A program made the translations under genes and the position numbers. A stretch of DNA of 64,000 bases from Glebionis coronaria (taxonomy: Eukaryota; Streptophyta; Magnoliopsida; Asterales; Asteraceae): the NCBI GenBank assembly GCA_025667525.1, contig JANFOE010002249.1:41085-105084 (forward strand), written 5' to 3'. Shown here piece by piece: positions 33,332-44,474 of the stretch (positions are counted from its first letter, which is position 1; every line of letters starts with the position of its first letter). Below the pieces are notes generated by a model that saw only the letters and a program-made list of their open reading frames with translations, was not told the origin of the DNA and searched no databases.

Positions 33332-35303
33332 TGATAGGTGTGTAAACACCCATCTTTTCTACCACTTAATTACAATAATAATCGAGCCAAAACGTGTATT
33401 TTATGTCGGAATTATGCGTGGTTTGTGTTTTTGTTGTGATTGAGGACGAAAAGGTGAAAAGTGGAGAAAACACGGACATTCACGGGCATTTACGGACTTT
33501 TATTGAAGAAAAGGATGAAAGACGAAGTCAAGAAGTCAAAAGTGCAAAAAGAACGGAAGTCCACGACCAATTCTGAAGATTTATCGAGGAAAAAGTCAAA
33601 AGACGGAAGTTTATCAAAAACCGAAGAATTCAAGTCTATTTTATTGAAGAATTTAAAGACGAGTTCGAAGAAATCCCGAAGCCAAAAGTCCCTTAAGTCC
33701 AAGTTTAAAGAAGATTAGAAGAAAATAACTAATGACGCAATTAATGAAGATTAATAAAAGGAGGGACTTAAGCTTGTAATTAAGGAGAAATGAAAGAGGG
33801 GAGGAAGCTTCCTTAATCCTCCCCTATAAATAGACTAGGATTGTTAACATTTCATTTTGTTGGCTAATAGTGACAATTAGACCTTCCACCATTTACTTTT
33901 CTTGTCATTTACTTATCTTGTCTTGTCAATTTAAATTCATGTTATGCACCTTAATTACCATTTAATTCCAAGTAAGTTTTCATTTTAATTCTTGTCAATC
34001 TTTATTTTATTTTGTCAATCTCTTATCTACCTTTCTTTATCTTTGATTTATGTGTTTATGTTTATGTTCATGTTCATGCTTTTATTTTGATTCAAATGTT
34101 TTTTGATTATTGTGGTTAAAGTTGTTTGATTTCTTGTTTTTTAACTGTTTGTTGATGTTTATTTGTTGATTCGTACTGTTTAGATTAATCCGTGTATTTG
34201 ATTTTGATTAATTTGTCATTATATCTGCTGTTACTGTATCCCTTGTTCTTCGGGGAAGTTGTTTTTGTTACTGATCTTTCCAGGTGAAAACTTCCGAGTC
34301 AAGAGTTGTTCACTCGGAACTTAGAAGTTCCGAACCAAAGGAAAAGTTCCGGGTCAAGTACTGTTCATTCGGAAATTTAAAACTTCCGAGTCAAGACCTT
34401 CATTCGGAACTTAAAAAGTTCCGGATCAAGCAATTCATTCGGAACTTTGAAAAGTTCCGGATCAATACTTTCGGACGAAACTTCCGAACGAAGGATAAGT
34501 TCCGATTCAGTGGAAACTCCCGAGTCAAGAGTAATTATTCGGAACTCCAAAGTTCCGAACCAAGGGGCTTCATCCGGAACTTCTCAAAAGTTCTGGATCA
34601 ACTCAAAGTTCCGAATCAAGGGGGTAAGTTCCGAATCAAGGCTTTTCATTCGGAAGTCTTGAACTTCCGAATCAAGAGGGACCAAAAACTTCCGAGTCAA
34701 GGCAAAATTTAGAGTTCCGAATCAGTAAAGTTCCGAACGAAGGATTGTTTTGGATAAGTGACATATTCAGATCAATTAGTTCCGGATCAAGGATTTTGGT
34801 AATATCCCAAGTGAAGAAGAATCATTTCAACCGAAGGTGACATTTAGGACGAGTGATTGTTCCAAACGAAGGATAATTCCGAATGAGCTGTATTCAGGTT
34901 CTTATTAGCTTTTGTCTTTGATTTTTATTTTCAAGCTTTATTTTTCCTGCCTTTTATTTAATTGTACTTTAAGATTATTTGCCTTAGTTTTATTTTAGAC
35001 TTGCCTTAGTTTTAGTCGCATTTTAAGTTTGCCTTAGATAGATTTTAGTTTACGTCATTTACTTTAGTGCCCTTTAATTTCAGTCACGTTTTTAAATACT
35101 TGCACTTTTATTTTAATTAGACTTAGATTTACTTTACGAGCACTTTTACTTTTAAGTCTTTGCACATTTAATTTTAAACACTACAACGACACATTTTTGT
35201 TCCACCAAAGAACAATAGAGTCACACATAGAGAACCTAGATCAATTCGATTAGACCACTAGAACGAACTTTAATATTTTTATACAGGCAAAAGCCTTGTA
35301 TCA
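33332..35303 (+). repeat. Gypsy 3' LTR
   Basis: 1972 bp, begins TGATAGGTGTG and ends CCTTGTATCA. A 9-bp deletion near 33405 relative to the 5' LTR. TATAAATA at 33825-33832. The TTCCG cluster is at 34285-34770. Confidence 0.92.
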
Positions 35304-35308
35304 ACAAG

Positions 35309-35819
35309 CATGTATCAATTCTCTTTCATGCAATTATACTTGAAAGTCTAGTAGTGTTGTGGCACATATATAATTATGTAGGCCTCCATAATTATACATG
35401 TTCCCTTTCACCAATGTACTCCCTCCTATGATGACACTTATAAGAAATTAATACTACACATAACACATAATCCATCAACTCACAAGCACATAAACACACA
35501 AAATAAAATCCAAAACTCCATTTATTAAAATAACATAGTCAAAACTTGAAACATCACAAATCTATGGTCTAGCTAAACTAGCGTAGACATAATCCAAACG
35601 AAAACATAAATAATTTTAAGGCATGCCGTCCATAAGAGTCGGAAAATTTAAAACAAATAATTATACATTTCTAGCAATTACAAAGATGACTAGCGTGGAC
35701 GATGGTAGTTAAACCCGCACTAGTCAAAACCCGAAAGGAAAATATTATGTGGTCAAGTATGAACCATATTAGTTCCTAACTTAACAACATCGCAAAATAA
35801 CATCCAAACACATCAATTA
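35309..35819. other. Unassigned segment between Gypsy LTR and Copia gag
   Basis: By position this should be the rest of the chromovirus leader, PBS and 5' LTR, but it lacks a recognisable PBS and does not match the 3' LTR at 17729-21205. Read on the minus strand from ~35812 it begins TGATGTGTTTGGATG, which could be the start of another LTR. AT-rich, no ORF. Confidence 0.4.
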
Positions 35820-36404
35820 TTATAAAATGCACACATCCCCCTTCGCCTTGAACCTTTCTTTGATTTCCTTTGAATTTAGTGTAGCCATCACGTCCTCCAA
35901 AGTCAAATCTTCCCGTCCATAAAGCAAGGTATCCATAAAGTGTTCGTATGATGCTGGTAAAGACGCGAGTAACAATAAAGCAAGATCTTCATCTTCGAAT
36001 TTTACCTCAATATTTGCTAAATCAAGAACGATTTTGTTGAACTCGTCTATATGCTCGAAAATCTTTCGTCCAGATGGCATGTAGAATGTATACAACTTCT
36101 TCTTCAGGTACAACTTGTTGGCCAATGACTTTGTCATGTACAAAGACTCGAGCTTTGACCAAACCCCCGCTGCAGTCGTCTCCCCGGTAACCTCTCTCAG
36201 GACCTTGTTACCTAAACACAAAATCATGGCATTGTGAGCATTCTTGTCAAGCTTAGATTTCTCTTCAGCTTCCATATTCGCGGGGAAAACCTCCAGAGTT
36301 GCTTCACATCCGTTCTGGATTAATAAAGCACGCATCTTGATTCTCCATAACCCGAAATCACCAGTTTCATCGAATTTTTCGATGTCAAACTTGGCTCCCG
36401 TCAT
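35820..36404 (-). pseudogene. gag: Copia-1-type Gag, truncated
   Basis: 194 aa from ATG 36404: FDIEKFDETGDFGLWRIKMR, LGNKVLREVTGETTAAGVWS, KLYLKKKLYTFYMPSGR, LLLASLPASYEHFMDTLL. This is the Tnt1-like Copia Gag (UBN2-type) fold region. It stops after KGDVCIL, before the zinc knuckle and all of pol, where unrelated DNA begins. The remaining frame is intact. Strand and LTR show it belongs to the same family as Copia-1 at the left end. Confidence 0.85.
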
Positions 36405-36936
36405 TCTTTAATCCCTTTATTAGTTTGCTAAACCTTGTGATAAACCTCACAATCACAAACAAATAAAGTCCCTTCGGTAACTCGCTAAACCTTGTGATAC
36501 GTTGAACCTCACAATCACGAATTACGAAGTCCCCTTGTGTAAAAATACTACAAAGTAAATCTTTTTGTTTTATTAAAAACAAAAATAATCTTAAACTAAT
36601 ATACTTTATATTTGAAAAATATATTAGTCCAAGATTAATCTTGGCCCAAAAATAGCCCAAGGAAATCTTAACACCTTCGTAGTATATTTTTTTTTCTTTG
36701 TTTGACTTTAACACAACCAGCCACCACAGTCGTCTTCTTCCTTTCTATCCCCTTCGACAGAAACAAGAAAAAAAAATGGCAGCCTACCTTCGATCTTCAA
36801 ACCCGAAAATCAAAGAACCCTTTAATGTCGATCGATGCTGCTTCGTCTTTGATGTTCTCGAACCAGAAACACCAACCACTACTTCTCGATCGATCCTAGA
36901 AACCAGCCACTCGAAGAACCAGTCTCTGATGCCACT
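36405..36936 (-). other. Copia-1b leader and PBS
   Basis: Leader of ~530 bp with a direct repeat of about 50 bp (CTAAACCTTGTGATA blocks at 36427 and 36485). The PBS reads TGGCATCAGAGACTGG on the minus strand (plus 36919-36934), a one-base variant of the initiator tRNA-Met site at its core. Confidence 0.7.
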
Positions 36937-37263
36937 TGTAGGGTTTAATCCCTACAATCCTGGTTATCTAGATGCGGAATACACGATCTCGAAGTCACAA
37001 ACCCACAAGCAGAATCGACAGAAAATAAGGCGACGCCCACAAGGTAAATCCCTAATCGTTTCTGATTAGTTTATTGAAAGAATGCGTGTTTGGTTCGTTC
37101 CCCTCACCTCCTTTTATAGAGATGACGGGGAACCGACTATAGCAAGTCCTACGGGTCAGGTTGGGCTTAGACATTGCCAACCGACCTTTATTCATAGTTA
37201 TTAGGCTACTCGAATCTTAATCCCTTGACACGACTTAGGCAAACATAAAGACTAAATATAACA
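36937..37263 (-). repeat. Copia-1b 5' LTR
   Basis: 327 bp, TGTTATATTTAG to AACCCTACA on the minus strand, roughly 90% similar to the Copia-1 LTR at 6932-7260. TATAAAAG box at plus 37112-37119. Confidence 0.88.
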
Positions 37264-37303
37264 ATTGATGTGTTATGTGTATAAAGCGTTGAAAGTGTCA
37301 GCC

Positions 37304-37594
37304 AGTGACGGAACCAGGCAATAAGGTTGTGGGGAGAATTTTTTTTTTTTTTTGCAATAGCAACAAAATATGGAAAAAAAAAGGTTGTATCGGAAAGATA
37401 AATCGAGTATTTTATAAGGTTTTAAAGCGTTAAATGTTATGATTTATTACATAGGTGGGGGGCAATTTGAATTTTTAGTGGCGGCGCTTTCGAAAAAAAG
37501 TCAAAATCGAAGAAAAATACACTAAAATTTCATCGTATCGGGCTAGCCGTGGAGGGCAACGGACCTCCATAATTACATAATAGATCCGTCCATG
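37304..37594. mobile_element. 291-bp Mutator-type MITE
   Basis: Flanked by a perfect 9-bp direct repeat GTGTCAGCC (37295-37303, 37595-37603). Ends are imperfectly inverted (AGTGACGGAACC versus CATGGACGGATC read inward). In unit C the corresponding site (GAAAGTGTCATCCAGG, about 48540) has no insertion. The 9-bp TSD and non-coding interior suggest a MULE-derived MITE. Confidence 0.65.
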
Positions 37595-37603
37595 GTGTCA
37601 GCC

Positions 37604-38481
37604 ATGTCATCCAGGAGCTTAGCAAGCGATTACCAAGCAACCAGGACCAGGTCGTTATCGGTACTAAAATCTTTTCTTTCCTTGATCCAGATGGATGGAA
37701 AACGGTAAATCTCATTTGATTACCATGTAGACATTTTAGCTTGTTTGACTTTAAAAGGTCAAACTCTATTGTTTGCAATTGCATGAATAACAAAGAAGAA
37801 AACAAATTAATTTAGACATTATTCAGAATTAAATGTATCTGAATTTTGAAATACACCAAATATGTTTAGATAACGTAAGTTCAAATCGTCTTGAGTCACC
37901 CTCGGCACCTTCACTTACAGGACCATCATCAAGCAATGATTCCTCTGAATCTCCATCCAAGTCGCCACTTTCATGCATCGGCAATCTTCAAGTTCGATGG
38001 AAAAGTGAAACCTTTCGTTTTCAAGCGATTGAGAACCTACCAACAAGAAAACAGCAACATGAAGGGGCACAATTATTAGTGTTTAATTATTTAGGTGATG
38101 TAAATTCAAACACTGCATCAGTACAAGACGTATAACTTTGATCAAGTGTACGAGAATTTTTTTATAAAAGCATAACAATCAAAAGTAGTACCAAAGCAAA
38201 TAATGAAAAATTCTCGTGATAACTGATAAAAGGAAGTAGGAAAATTTTACATGTAAACACAAATTCCCAATGTTTAGCTCTTTAACATGGCGAAGGCTTT
38301 GTATACATCCTTCTAGCATTTCTTCCTCCGCTTGTTGATCGATCTAGTAAATGCCCCAGATTTTTATAATCTAAGTTATAGTTTTGACTAAAGAAGACAC
38401 GTTTAGCAAGAGAAGCTTCGACAAGAACAAGTAATCTCTGATTGTCAGTGAGGAAATATAAGGAGCTTTGATTTTGATATC
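37604..38481 (-). pseudogene. 3' part of F-box B, decayed
   Basis: Collinear with 8820-9730 of unit A, including the exon 2 region (37980-38045) and the exon 1 end (38260-38480). The exon parts contain indels relative to A and C, so no frame holds. Confidence 0.6.
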
Positions 38482-39171
38482 TTATTCCTCAGCTTTATAT
38501 CTACGAACCTGGTATCCATGTAACACAAATTCTTTGACACTCTTAGAAGCAATATTAATCATCCTAAATCCAGAGCAAAGTTTTAAAACCAAAGTTTCCA
38601 AACGAGGGCTTCCGGTCAATATATTCTGAATCAAATCGTCATCTAAATTCATATATGAAATACACAGACTCCTAAGGTTATTCCAACTAATGGCGCCAAC
38701 CGGATTAAGTATAAAGCATGACAATGCGAGACAAGTAAAACAATTGTTGGTGAAAAAAAACTCGGAATGTAACTCAAACTTATCAATATGATCAGGATCC
38801 GATATAGTCAAACTAAGCTCTTGGACGTTACGCTTTACAGCATAGAGAATGCAGTCATTAACCAGTGGTTCAAACTTTTGATCGTAACATGCAACGAGTT
38901 GGAATTTATTGAGGTTCACTTGGACTTGGGTAACGCATCGAGTTAAGGCTTCGTGAACTAACTGAAAGACAACATTATTCCGGTATTCGAGTATATCCCC
39001 ATTGAATATGAGATCAGGAAGTAGAGTCCAAAGATGTTTCCATCGTTTCGAGAGAACACACGTTTTGGTTGCATCTCTCGTGCAGCCTAAACGAGACAAG
39101 ATTTCAATAAGCAAGCAATCCGGTAGCAAAGTAATCCGATCTTCTCCCATAATCTTTTTTCTTTTGAACAT
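38482..39171 (-). pseudogene. F-box/LRR copy B, frameshifted
   Basis: Start at 39171 (MFKRKKIMGEDR). The F-box (EDRITLLPDCLLIEILSRL, TCVLSKRWKHLW) and first LRR-like region are intact and closely match copies A and C. At RRYKAEE a small deletion, relative to the other copies, brings in a TAA at 38482, about 80 codons before the end of exon 1. A truncated F-box protein of ~229 aa could still be made, but homologous sequence continues downstream out of frame, so it is scored as a pseudogene. Confidence 0.8.
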
Positions 39172-39452
39172 AATCTCTCTATGTGTTTTTATTCGTTTTT
39201 GGGTAAATTTAGGTTTCTTTTGACAGCAGCACAACTCTCGTAAGGTTAAAAAAGATTTACTCCCAAAGAGTACGTGTTGATCAAGTTTGCTTAGGACGGG
39301 CTTTTTCGGGCTTTTTTAGAACGGGCTTTTTCGGGCTTTTTCCAGGACGTCCTAAGCCCAGGCTCGGGCTCTAACCCATCAGTGGTCAATTCTGTCTGAT
39401 ATTTTGTGCGTTATTATGCCTTCGATTTATTATTATCTAAGTTTTTGGCTAT
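39172..39452. other. 5' flank of F-box B
   Basis: Contains the GC-rich GGGCTTTTTCGGGC inverted-repeat block (39296-39375) also found upstream of copies A and C. Beyond 39380 it aligns with 62830-62870 near F-box D. Copia-3 follows after TSD TGTTT. Confidence 0.55.
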
Positions 39453-39457
39453 TGTTT

Positions 39458-39908
39458 TATTCGACTTTATAAAACTAAAGTAAACCCAGATTTAATTCAA
39501 CCAACCACCCCTTAATCTTTTATTAACTGCGTATAGCTATCACTTCAAATGTGATACTATGCTGTTTGATCGTACATACAAACAACAAGAAATCAATAAC
39601 AGAATCAAGATCTTACAATCCAAGATCAAGATTCATAAACCAACACAACTGAATATCAAGAGCGATACAACCAAGAGAAACTTTCTACACGTTTACACAC
39701 ACACACAGATACCTAACACACAAAATAAAACCCTATATAAAGACTAATAACCAAGCTAGGAGTCAAGTTTCCAAACTTGTCATCAATAGCCCTTCAACTC
39801 TCTAAACCTGCACACAAAAAATAAACAAAACGAAAACAAAGAATAATAGAAGTAAAAACTTACCTTTTACCCCTTCAACTTTAATCACTTGTCAACTTAT
39901 CTTTAATA
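39458..39908 (-). repeat. Copia-3 3' LTR
   Basis: 451 bp, no difference seen from the other LTR. Minus-strand reading starts TATTAAAGATAAG and ends AAAGTCGAATA. Confidence 0.95.
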
Positions 39909-39915
39909 CCCCCTC

Positions 39916-41532
39916 TTAAGTTGATTTGTGATATAAGTTGATAAGATTAAGCTTATTACTTAGGTATTTATGATCTTTGATGCATAAACCCTTAGTAAAC
40001 ATATCAGCCACATTATCCTCAGATTTGACCTTTAAAGTTTTAATCAAACCTGCAGATACCTTCTCTCTTAAGAAATATAAGTCAATCTCAAAATGTTTAG
40101 TCCTTTCATGAAACACTGGATTAGCAGCAATCTGAATTGCAGAGCTACTATCACAATGAATAGGAACAGGTAAACTTATATCAACTTTCAGATCTTTCAT
40201 GATTTTAATAATCCACATTATTTCACAAGCAACACTGTTCATTGCTCTGTATTCAGCTTCTGCTGAAGATTTAGCAAGTACAGACTGCTTTTTGCTTTTC
40301 CATGAAACAAGATTATTGCCAAGAAAAACAGTATAACCAGTTACAGACTTCCTAGTAACCTTACACTTTGCCCAGTCTGAGTCAACAAATGCAGCAAGAT
40401 TAAGATCATTGTTTCTCATAAAAGAAATGCCATTACCAGGAGAACTCTTCAGATATCTAAGAACATGGAAAGCAAGTTTTAAATGTGATTTATAAGGATC
40501 ATGCATAAATTGACTCAGACTGTGAACTGCATAGGCAATGTCAGGCCTAGTAAGTGTAAGATAAATCAATTTCCCAACAATTTTCTGATAACATGTCTTG
40601 TTATCAACAGGAACATCTTGTTCAATAACCTTTTGATCTTTTTTCTTTTTAGATGGATCAGGAATAGGTGCTTTAGCTGGCTTACATGCCAGCATACCAT
40701 ATTCAGCAAGCAATTCAAGACAATACTTTCTCTGATTAAGCACAAGACCATTGTTAGCATCAAGTACTTCTATACCCAAGAAGTACTTAAGCTTACCAAG
40801 ATCTTTAATTTTAAATTTAGAACTCAAGTATTTCTTAAACTCATTAATAACAGTTTCATTGTTACCAGTTATGATAATATCATCAACATAAACTAGTAAA
40901 GCAACAAAAGAACCATTCTCATTTTTAGTGAAAAGAGACACATCACTTTTACTTTGTATGAATCCATTTTCAACAAGCACACTAGTAAGTTTTTCATTCC
41001 ACTTTCTTGGTGCTTGTTTAAGGCCATACAAGGACTTAGTGAGTCTACATACTTTATTATCATTAGACCCATATCCCTCTGGAAGTGTCATGTAAATTTC
41101 TTCATCTAATTCACCATATAAGAATGCATTATTAACATCAAGTTGATACACAGGCCAAGCATAGTGAACAGCAACAGAAATAAGGCATCTAACAGTAACA
41201 ATTTTCACAACTGGTGAAAAAGTTTCCTCATAATCAATACCCTCTTTCTGACTAAACCCTTTAGCCACAACCCTAGCTTTGAACCTTTCAACCTCACCAC
41301 TAGATTTGTATTTCACTTTCCATAACCACTTACAAGCAACAGCTTTCCTACCTGGTGGTAAATCTACAATAACCCAAGTGTTATTTCTATTAAGAGCATC
41401 CATCTCTTCATTCATAGCTTCAATCCATTTAGGATTTTTAACAGCTTCTGAATAAGATTTGGGTTCATGAATCTTATTCAGATTATTAGCAAAGACAAAG
41501 TTATGCATGGACAAATTAGCATAGCTAAGCAC
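39916..41532 (-). CDS. pol: Copia-3 reverse transcriptase and RNase H
   Basis: 538 aa in one frame. Starts just before RT ([40 protein letters not shown]), with [24 protein letters not shown] and catalytic LLVYVDDIIITG. RNase H follows: AAFVDSDWAKCKVTRKSVTGY, SSAEAEYRAM, IHCDSSSAIQIA and DNVADMFTKGL. All usual catalytic residues appear present. It has no own start in biology; it continues the ORF ending at 41478 but in a different frame, so one base has been lost or gained near 41533-41570. Confidence 0.9.
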   Translation of the reverse strand: MLSYANLSMHNFVFANNLNKIHEPKSYSEAVKNPKWIEAMNEEMDALNRNNTWVIVDLPPGRKAVACKWLWKVKYKSSGEVERFKARVVAKGFSQKEGIDYEETFSPVVKIVTVRCLISVAVHYAWPVYQLDVNNAFLYGELDEEIYMTLPEGYGSNDNKVCRLTKSLYGLKQAPRKWNEKLTSVLVENGFIQSKSDVSLFTKNENGSFVALLVYVDDIIITGNNETVINEFKKYLSSKFKIKDLGKLKYFLGIEVLDANNGLVLNQRKYCLELLAEYGMLACKPAKAPIPDPSKKKKDQKVIEQDVPVDNKTCYQKIVGKLIYLTLTRPDIAYAVHSLSQFMHDPYKSHLKLAFHVLRYLKSSPGNGISFMRNNDLNLAAFVDSDWAKCKVTRKSVTGYTVFLGNNLVSWKSKKQSVLAKSSAEAEYRAMNSVACEIMWIIKIMKDLKVDISLPVPIHCDSSSAIQIAANPVFHERTKHFEIDLYFLREKVSAGLIKTLKVKSEDNVADMFTKGLCIKDHKYLSNKLNLINLYHKST

Positions 41533-44474
41533 ACTATTAATATCATATCTAATCTTTTATCCATCACATAATTGTCAAATTTAGCAGGAGTTTTAACAGG
41601 TCTACTAGATCTCCTTAACTCTGGTCTTTCTGGACTATTACCATTTTCAGACTCAAACATTTGTTTAAACTCCACAAAGTCATCACCCTCAGACTCATAA
41701 TCATCATCATTATTGATAATGTCATCTCCTTCAAGACTTTCTAATTTGCCACCTAGATCATTCTGGCTGCTGTCAATATCTGATCTAGACTCTTTGACTA
41801 CCCCCCTAGAATGTCTGGCAACATTAGGAGAAGTGTCACTAGACACATCTACAAAGTCTGGAGTCACACTATTATCCATATCATTCCTACTGTCTCTCTT
41901 TTCATCATAGGGTTCACTTGACTTTGATTCTACTAGGTCAAAAAAGTTTTGACTGTTAACACCATTTTCTTCAAACACAAAATCTTTAACTAAATCATCA
42001 TTTTTAAAAGGAAAAACAGTCTCATAAAATTTTACATCTCTGGAGAACAAAAAACTTCTAGTTTCAAGGTTATAAAGTTTATAACCCTTCTTAGTATTAG
42101 AATACCCCATAAAAACACATTTAGCAGACCTAGCAGAAAATTTATCTGAATTATTTAACACAGTTGCAAAACACAAACACCCAAAACTTTTAAGCAAAGA
42201 GAGACTAGGTGAGACATTGTAAATCATTTCATAAGGACTTTTTCCAGAAAGCACAGAAGTAGGAAGCCTGTTAATAAGGTACACAGATGTTAAAATACAC
42301 TCAGACCACATGTTTAAAGGAATGCCCCCCTGAAACATGAGGGCTCTAGCAACATTAAGAAGATGTCTATGCTTTCTTTCAACAATACCATTTTGTTGAG
42401 GAGTGTATACACAAGAAGTCTGATGTATTATACCATTAGATGTAACAAATTTTTCAAACATATGATTTATAAACTCAGTCCCATTATCACTTCTAAAAAT
42501 CTTAACAGAAACATCAAACTGAGTTTTAATGAGATTATAAAACTCTACAACTTTCTCAAAAACCTCATCTTTTCCTTTAAGTAAATACAACCAGACTGCT
42601 CTAGTATAATCATCAACAATGGTAAGAAAAAATCTGAAACCTTCCCTACTCTTAACCTTATAAGGACCCCAAACATCCAGATGAATAATATCACCCAAAT
42701 GCAAAGTCTTATGATCACTAAGAGGAAAAGGTTCCCTGGTTTGCTTAGCCTTGTGACACACATCACAAGGCTGAGTTTCACCTAAGTCATCAATTTTAAG
42801 AGTATCTTTCAACACATTCAAAACCTGATCTGAAGGATGACCAAGTCTGTTGTGCCACATACATTTAGAAAGCATACAACATGTAATTTTGCTATTAAAA
42901 ATTTTCCTACCTGAATCAAACACATATAATCCATTATTCTCACTACCAGTCCCCAGGAGGGACTTTTGAAGAGAATCCTGAATAAAACACTTAGATTCAG
43001 TGAAAGAAACAACAAATTTATTGTCCTTAGCAAGTTTATGAATAGAAATAAGACTGACTTTGTATCCAGGTACCACTAACACATTTTTCAAAACAATTTT
43101 CTCAGTAAGTTTATAATTTCCAACATACTTAACCAATTCTATAGTTCCATTAGGATGTGAAACAGTTATATTCAAATGAGCAACACTTATAACATCAGTT
43201 AAATGATCAGCAGAAAAAGTCATGTGTTGAGAGGCACCAGAATCAAAAATCCACCCAACATAAGTACTATAAGTACTAATGTTAGTGTTGTAATTAAAGA
43301 ACTTGCAAGTAACAAAACTAATCACATGATTAGAGAAAGAAAAAATACCAGCAGCACAAGACTGCAACTCACTATTATCAGGCTTAGAACCAATCAAAGC
43401 CATCAATCTGTTAATCTGATCTTGAGTAAAAGGCATAGAGTTTCCAGTACTGGAATCATTCTTAACAGAAGCAGAACTAGCATTAACACCACTAGATGAA
43501 GTATTAGAATTAGCACCACCAGGAGTTCTTTTCTTGAATCCTGGTGGATACCCATTAAGCTCAAAACATCTATCAATGGTATGACCAGTCATATTACAAT
43601 GCTTACAAATCAAATTATTATTCCTTGTAGTTCCTCTCCCTTGAGAAGACCTACTATTATTATTATTATTATTATTGTTATTGTTAGACCAGTTATTGTT
43701 ATTACTATTAGACCAAGTAGAGGGTCTAGTAGCAAAAACAGAAGAGTTAGGTCTAACAGAAGAATTATGAACCAAGTTGTTCTTGTGAGACTCAACTCTG
43801 GATAGAGTAGCAAATGCAGATTTGACATCTGGCAAAGGATCAGAAGTCAACAATTGACTTCTCACAACACTATAAGTGTCATCCAATCCCATAAGAAACT
43901 GCATCAGTCTCATCAGACTATTATGAGTTTTAAGTTGAGGAGCACCCTCACAAGTGCAACTAAGCAGATTAACCAAAGAATCAAATTGTCTCCATAGACT
44001 ATTATAAGTGTGATAGTATTCAGATAAAGAGGACCCAGATTGAGTAAGAGAGCAAATCTTAAAATGCAGATTATATATAACAGACCCATCAATTTTATCA
44101 TAAGTCTCTTTAAATTCATCCCAAACATCTTTAGCACTTTTAGAAAAAATTTGTCCTTGATACAACTCAGAAGAAATGCAACCAAGAATCCATGAAAGCA
44201 CAACAGCATTACATCTATCCCATTGTTCTTGTAAAAACTCATCCTCTTTATCTTTAACACAAGACCCATCAATAAATCCCAATTTATTTTTAGTGTGTAA
44301 AGCAAGTTTAAAGGCAGCAGCCCATACTTTGTAATTTTCAGGACCAGTCAATTTAGTAGTTACAATGGGTTGACCATTAGTATCAGATGGGTGCAAATAG
44401 AGAGGGTCATTAGAGTGAATGACTGTATTACTCTCATCATCAGTATCACTGATTTCCTTATCACCTTCACACAT
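41478..44474 (-). CDS. gag: Copia-3 Gag, protease and integrase
   Basis: 998 aa from ATG 44474. Gag (VTTKLTGPENYKVWAAAFKL, LSWILGCISSELYQGQIF), an Asn-rich tract and a zinc knuckle (CKHCNMTGHTIDRC). Protease WIFDSGASQHMTF, integrase finger (HNRLGHPSDQVL, CDVCHKAKQTREPF) and core (HLDVWGPY, FRSDNGTEF, GIVERKHRHLL). An acidic linker and SRPVKTPAKFDNYVMDK close the frame, then the reading shifts after KRLDM into non-family residues. Otherwise uninterrupted, as expected for a very young copy. Confidence 0.9.
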   Translation of the reverse strand: MCEGDKEISDTDDESNTVIHSNDPLYLHPSDTNGQPIVTTKLTGPENYKVWAAAFKLALHTKNKLGFIDGSCVKDKEDEFLQEQWDRCNAVVLSWILGCISSELYQGQIFSKSAKDVWDEFKETYDKIDGSVIYNLHFKICSLTQSGSSLSEYYHTYNSLWRQFDSLVNLLSCTCEGAPQLKTHNSLMRLMQFLMGLDDTYSVVRSQLLTSDPLPDVKSAFATLSRVESHKNNLVHNSSVRPNSSVFATRPSTWSNSNNNNWSNNNNNNNNNNSRSSQGRGTTRNNNLICKHCNMTGHTIDRCFELNGYPPGFKKRTPGGANSNTSSSGVNASSASVKNDSSTGNSMPFTQDQINRLMALIGSKPDNSELQSCAAGIFSFSNHVISFVTCKFFNYNTNISTYSTYVGWIFDSGASQHMTFSADHLTDVISVAHLNITVSHPNGTIELVKYVGNYKLTEKIVLKNVLVVPGYKVSLISIHKLAKDNKFVVSFTESKCFIQDSLQKSLLGTGSENNGLYVFDSGRKIFNSKITCCMLSKCMWHNRLGHPSDQVLNVLKDTLKIDDLGETQPCDVCHKAKQTREPFPLSDHKTLHLGDIIHLDVWGPYKVKSREGFRFFLTIVDDYTRAVWLYLLKGKDEVFEKVVEFYNLIKTQFDVSVKIFRSDNGTEFINHMFEKFVTSNGIIHQTSCVYTPQQNGIVERKHRHLLNVARALMFQGGIPLNMWSECILTSVYLINRLPTSVLSGKSPYEMIYNVSPSLSLLKSFGCLCFATVLNNSDKFSARSAKCVFMGYSNTKKGYKLYNLETRSFLFSRDVKFYETVFPFKNDDLVKDFVFEENGVNSQNFFDLVESKSSEPYDEKRDSRNDMDNSVTPDFVDVSSDTSPNVARHSRGVVKESRSDIDSSQNDLGGKLESLEGDDIINNDDDYESEGDDFVEFKQMFESENGNSPERPELRRSSRPVKTPAKFDNYVMDKRLDMILIVCLAMLICPCITLSLLII

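Larger units (their letters stand above)
25900..35303 (+). mobile_element. Non-autonomous Gypsy (Athila/Tat-like), Gag-protease only
   Basis: LTRs of 1981 bp (25900-27880) and 1972 bp (33332-35303), TGATA...TATCA, flanked by TSD ACAAG (25895-25899 and 35304-35308). PBS at 27883, PPT at 33318-33331. The LTRs differ by one 9-bp indel and about 17 substitutions by eye (~0.9%), so insertion is recent. Between the LTRs there is gag, a protease-bearing ORF and ~2 kb of non-coding DNA, but no RT, RNase H or integrase. It must rely on enzymes from another element. Confidence 0.9.

Noticed and set aside
307..37263. Copia-1 (left) and Copia-1b (right) as two halves of one element separated by an inversion
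   Set aside because: LTRs differ by roughly 10%, and the outer flanks (GTCAC after 7260; TCAAT before the minus-strand LTR at 37263) do not form a matching TSD.
41533..41570. Programmed frameshift in Copia-3 between integrase and RT
   Set aside because: Copia elements normally use a single ORF, and no slippery site is evident; a simple one-base indel is more likely.
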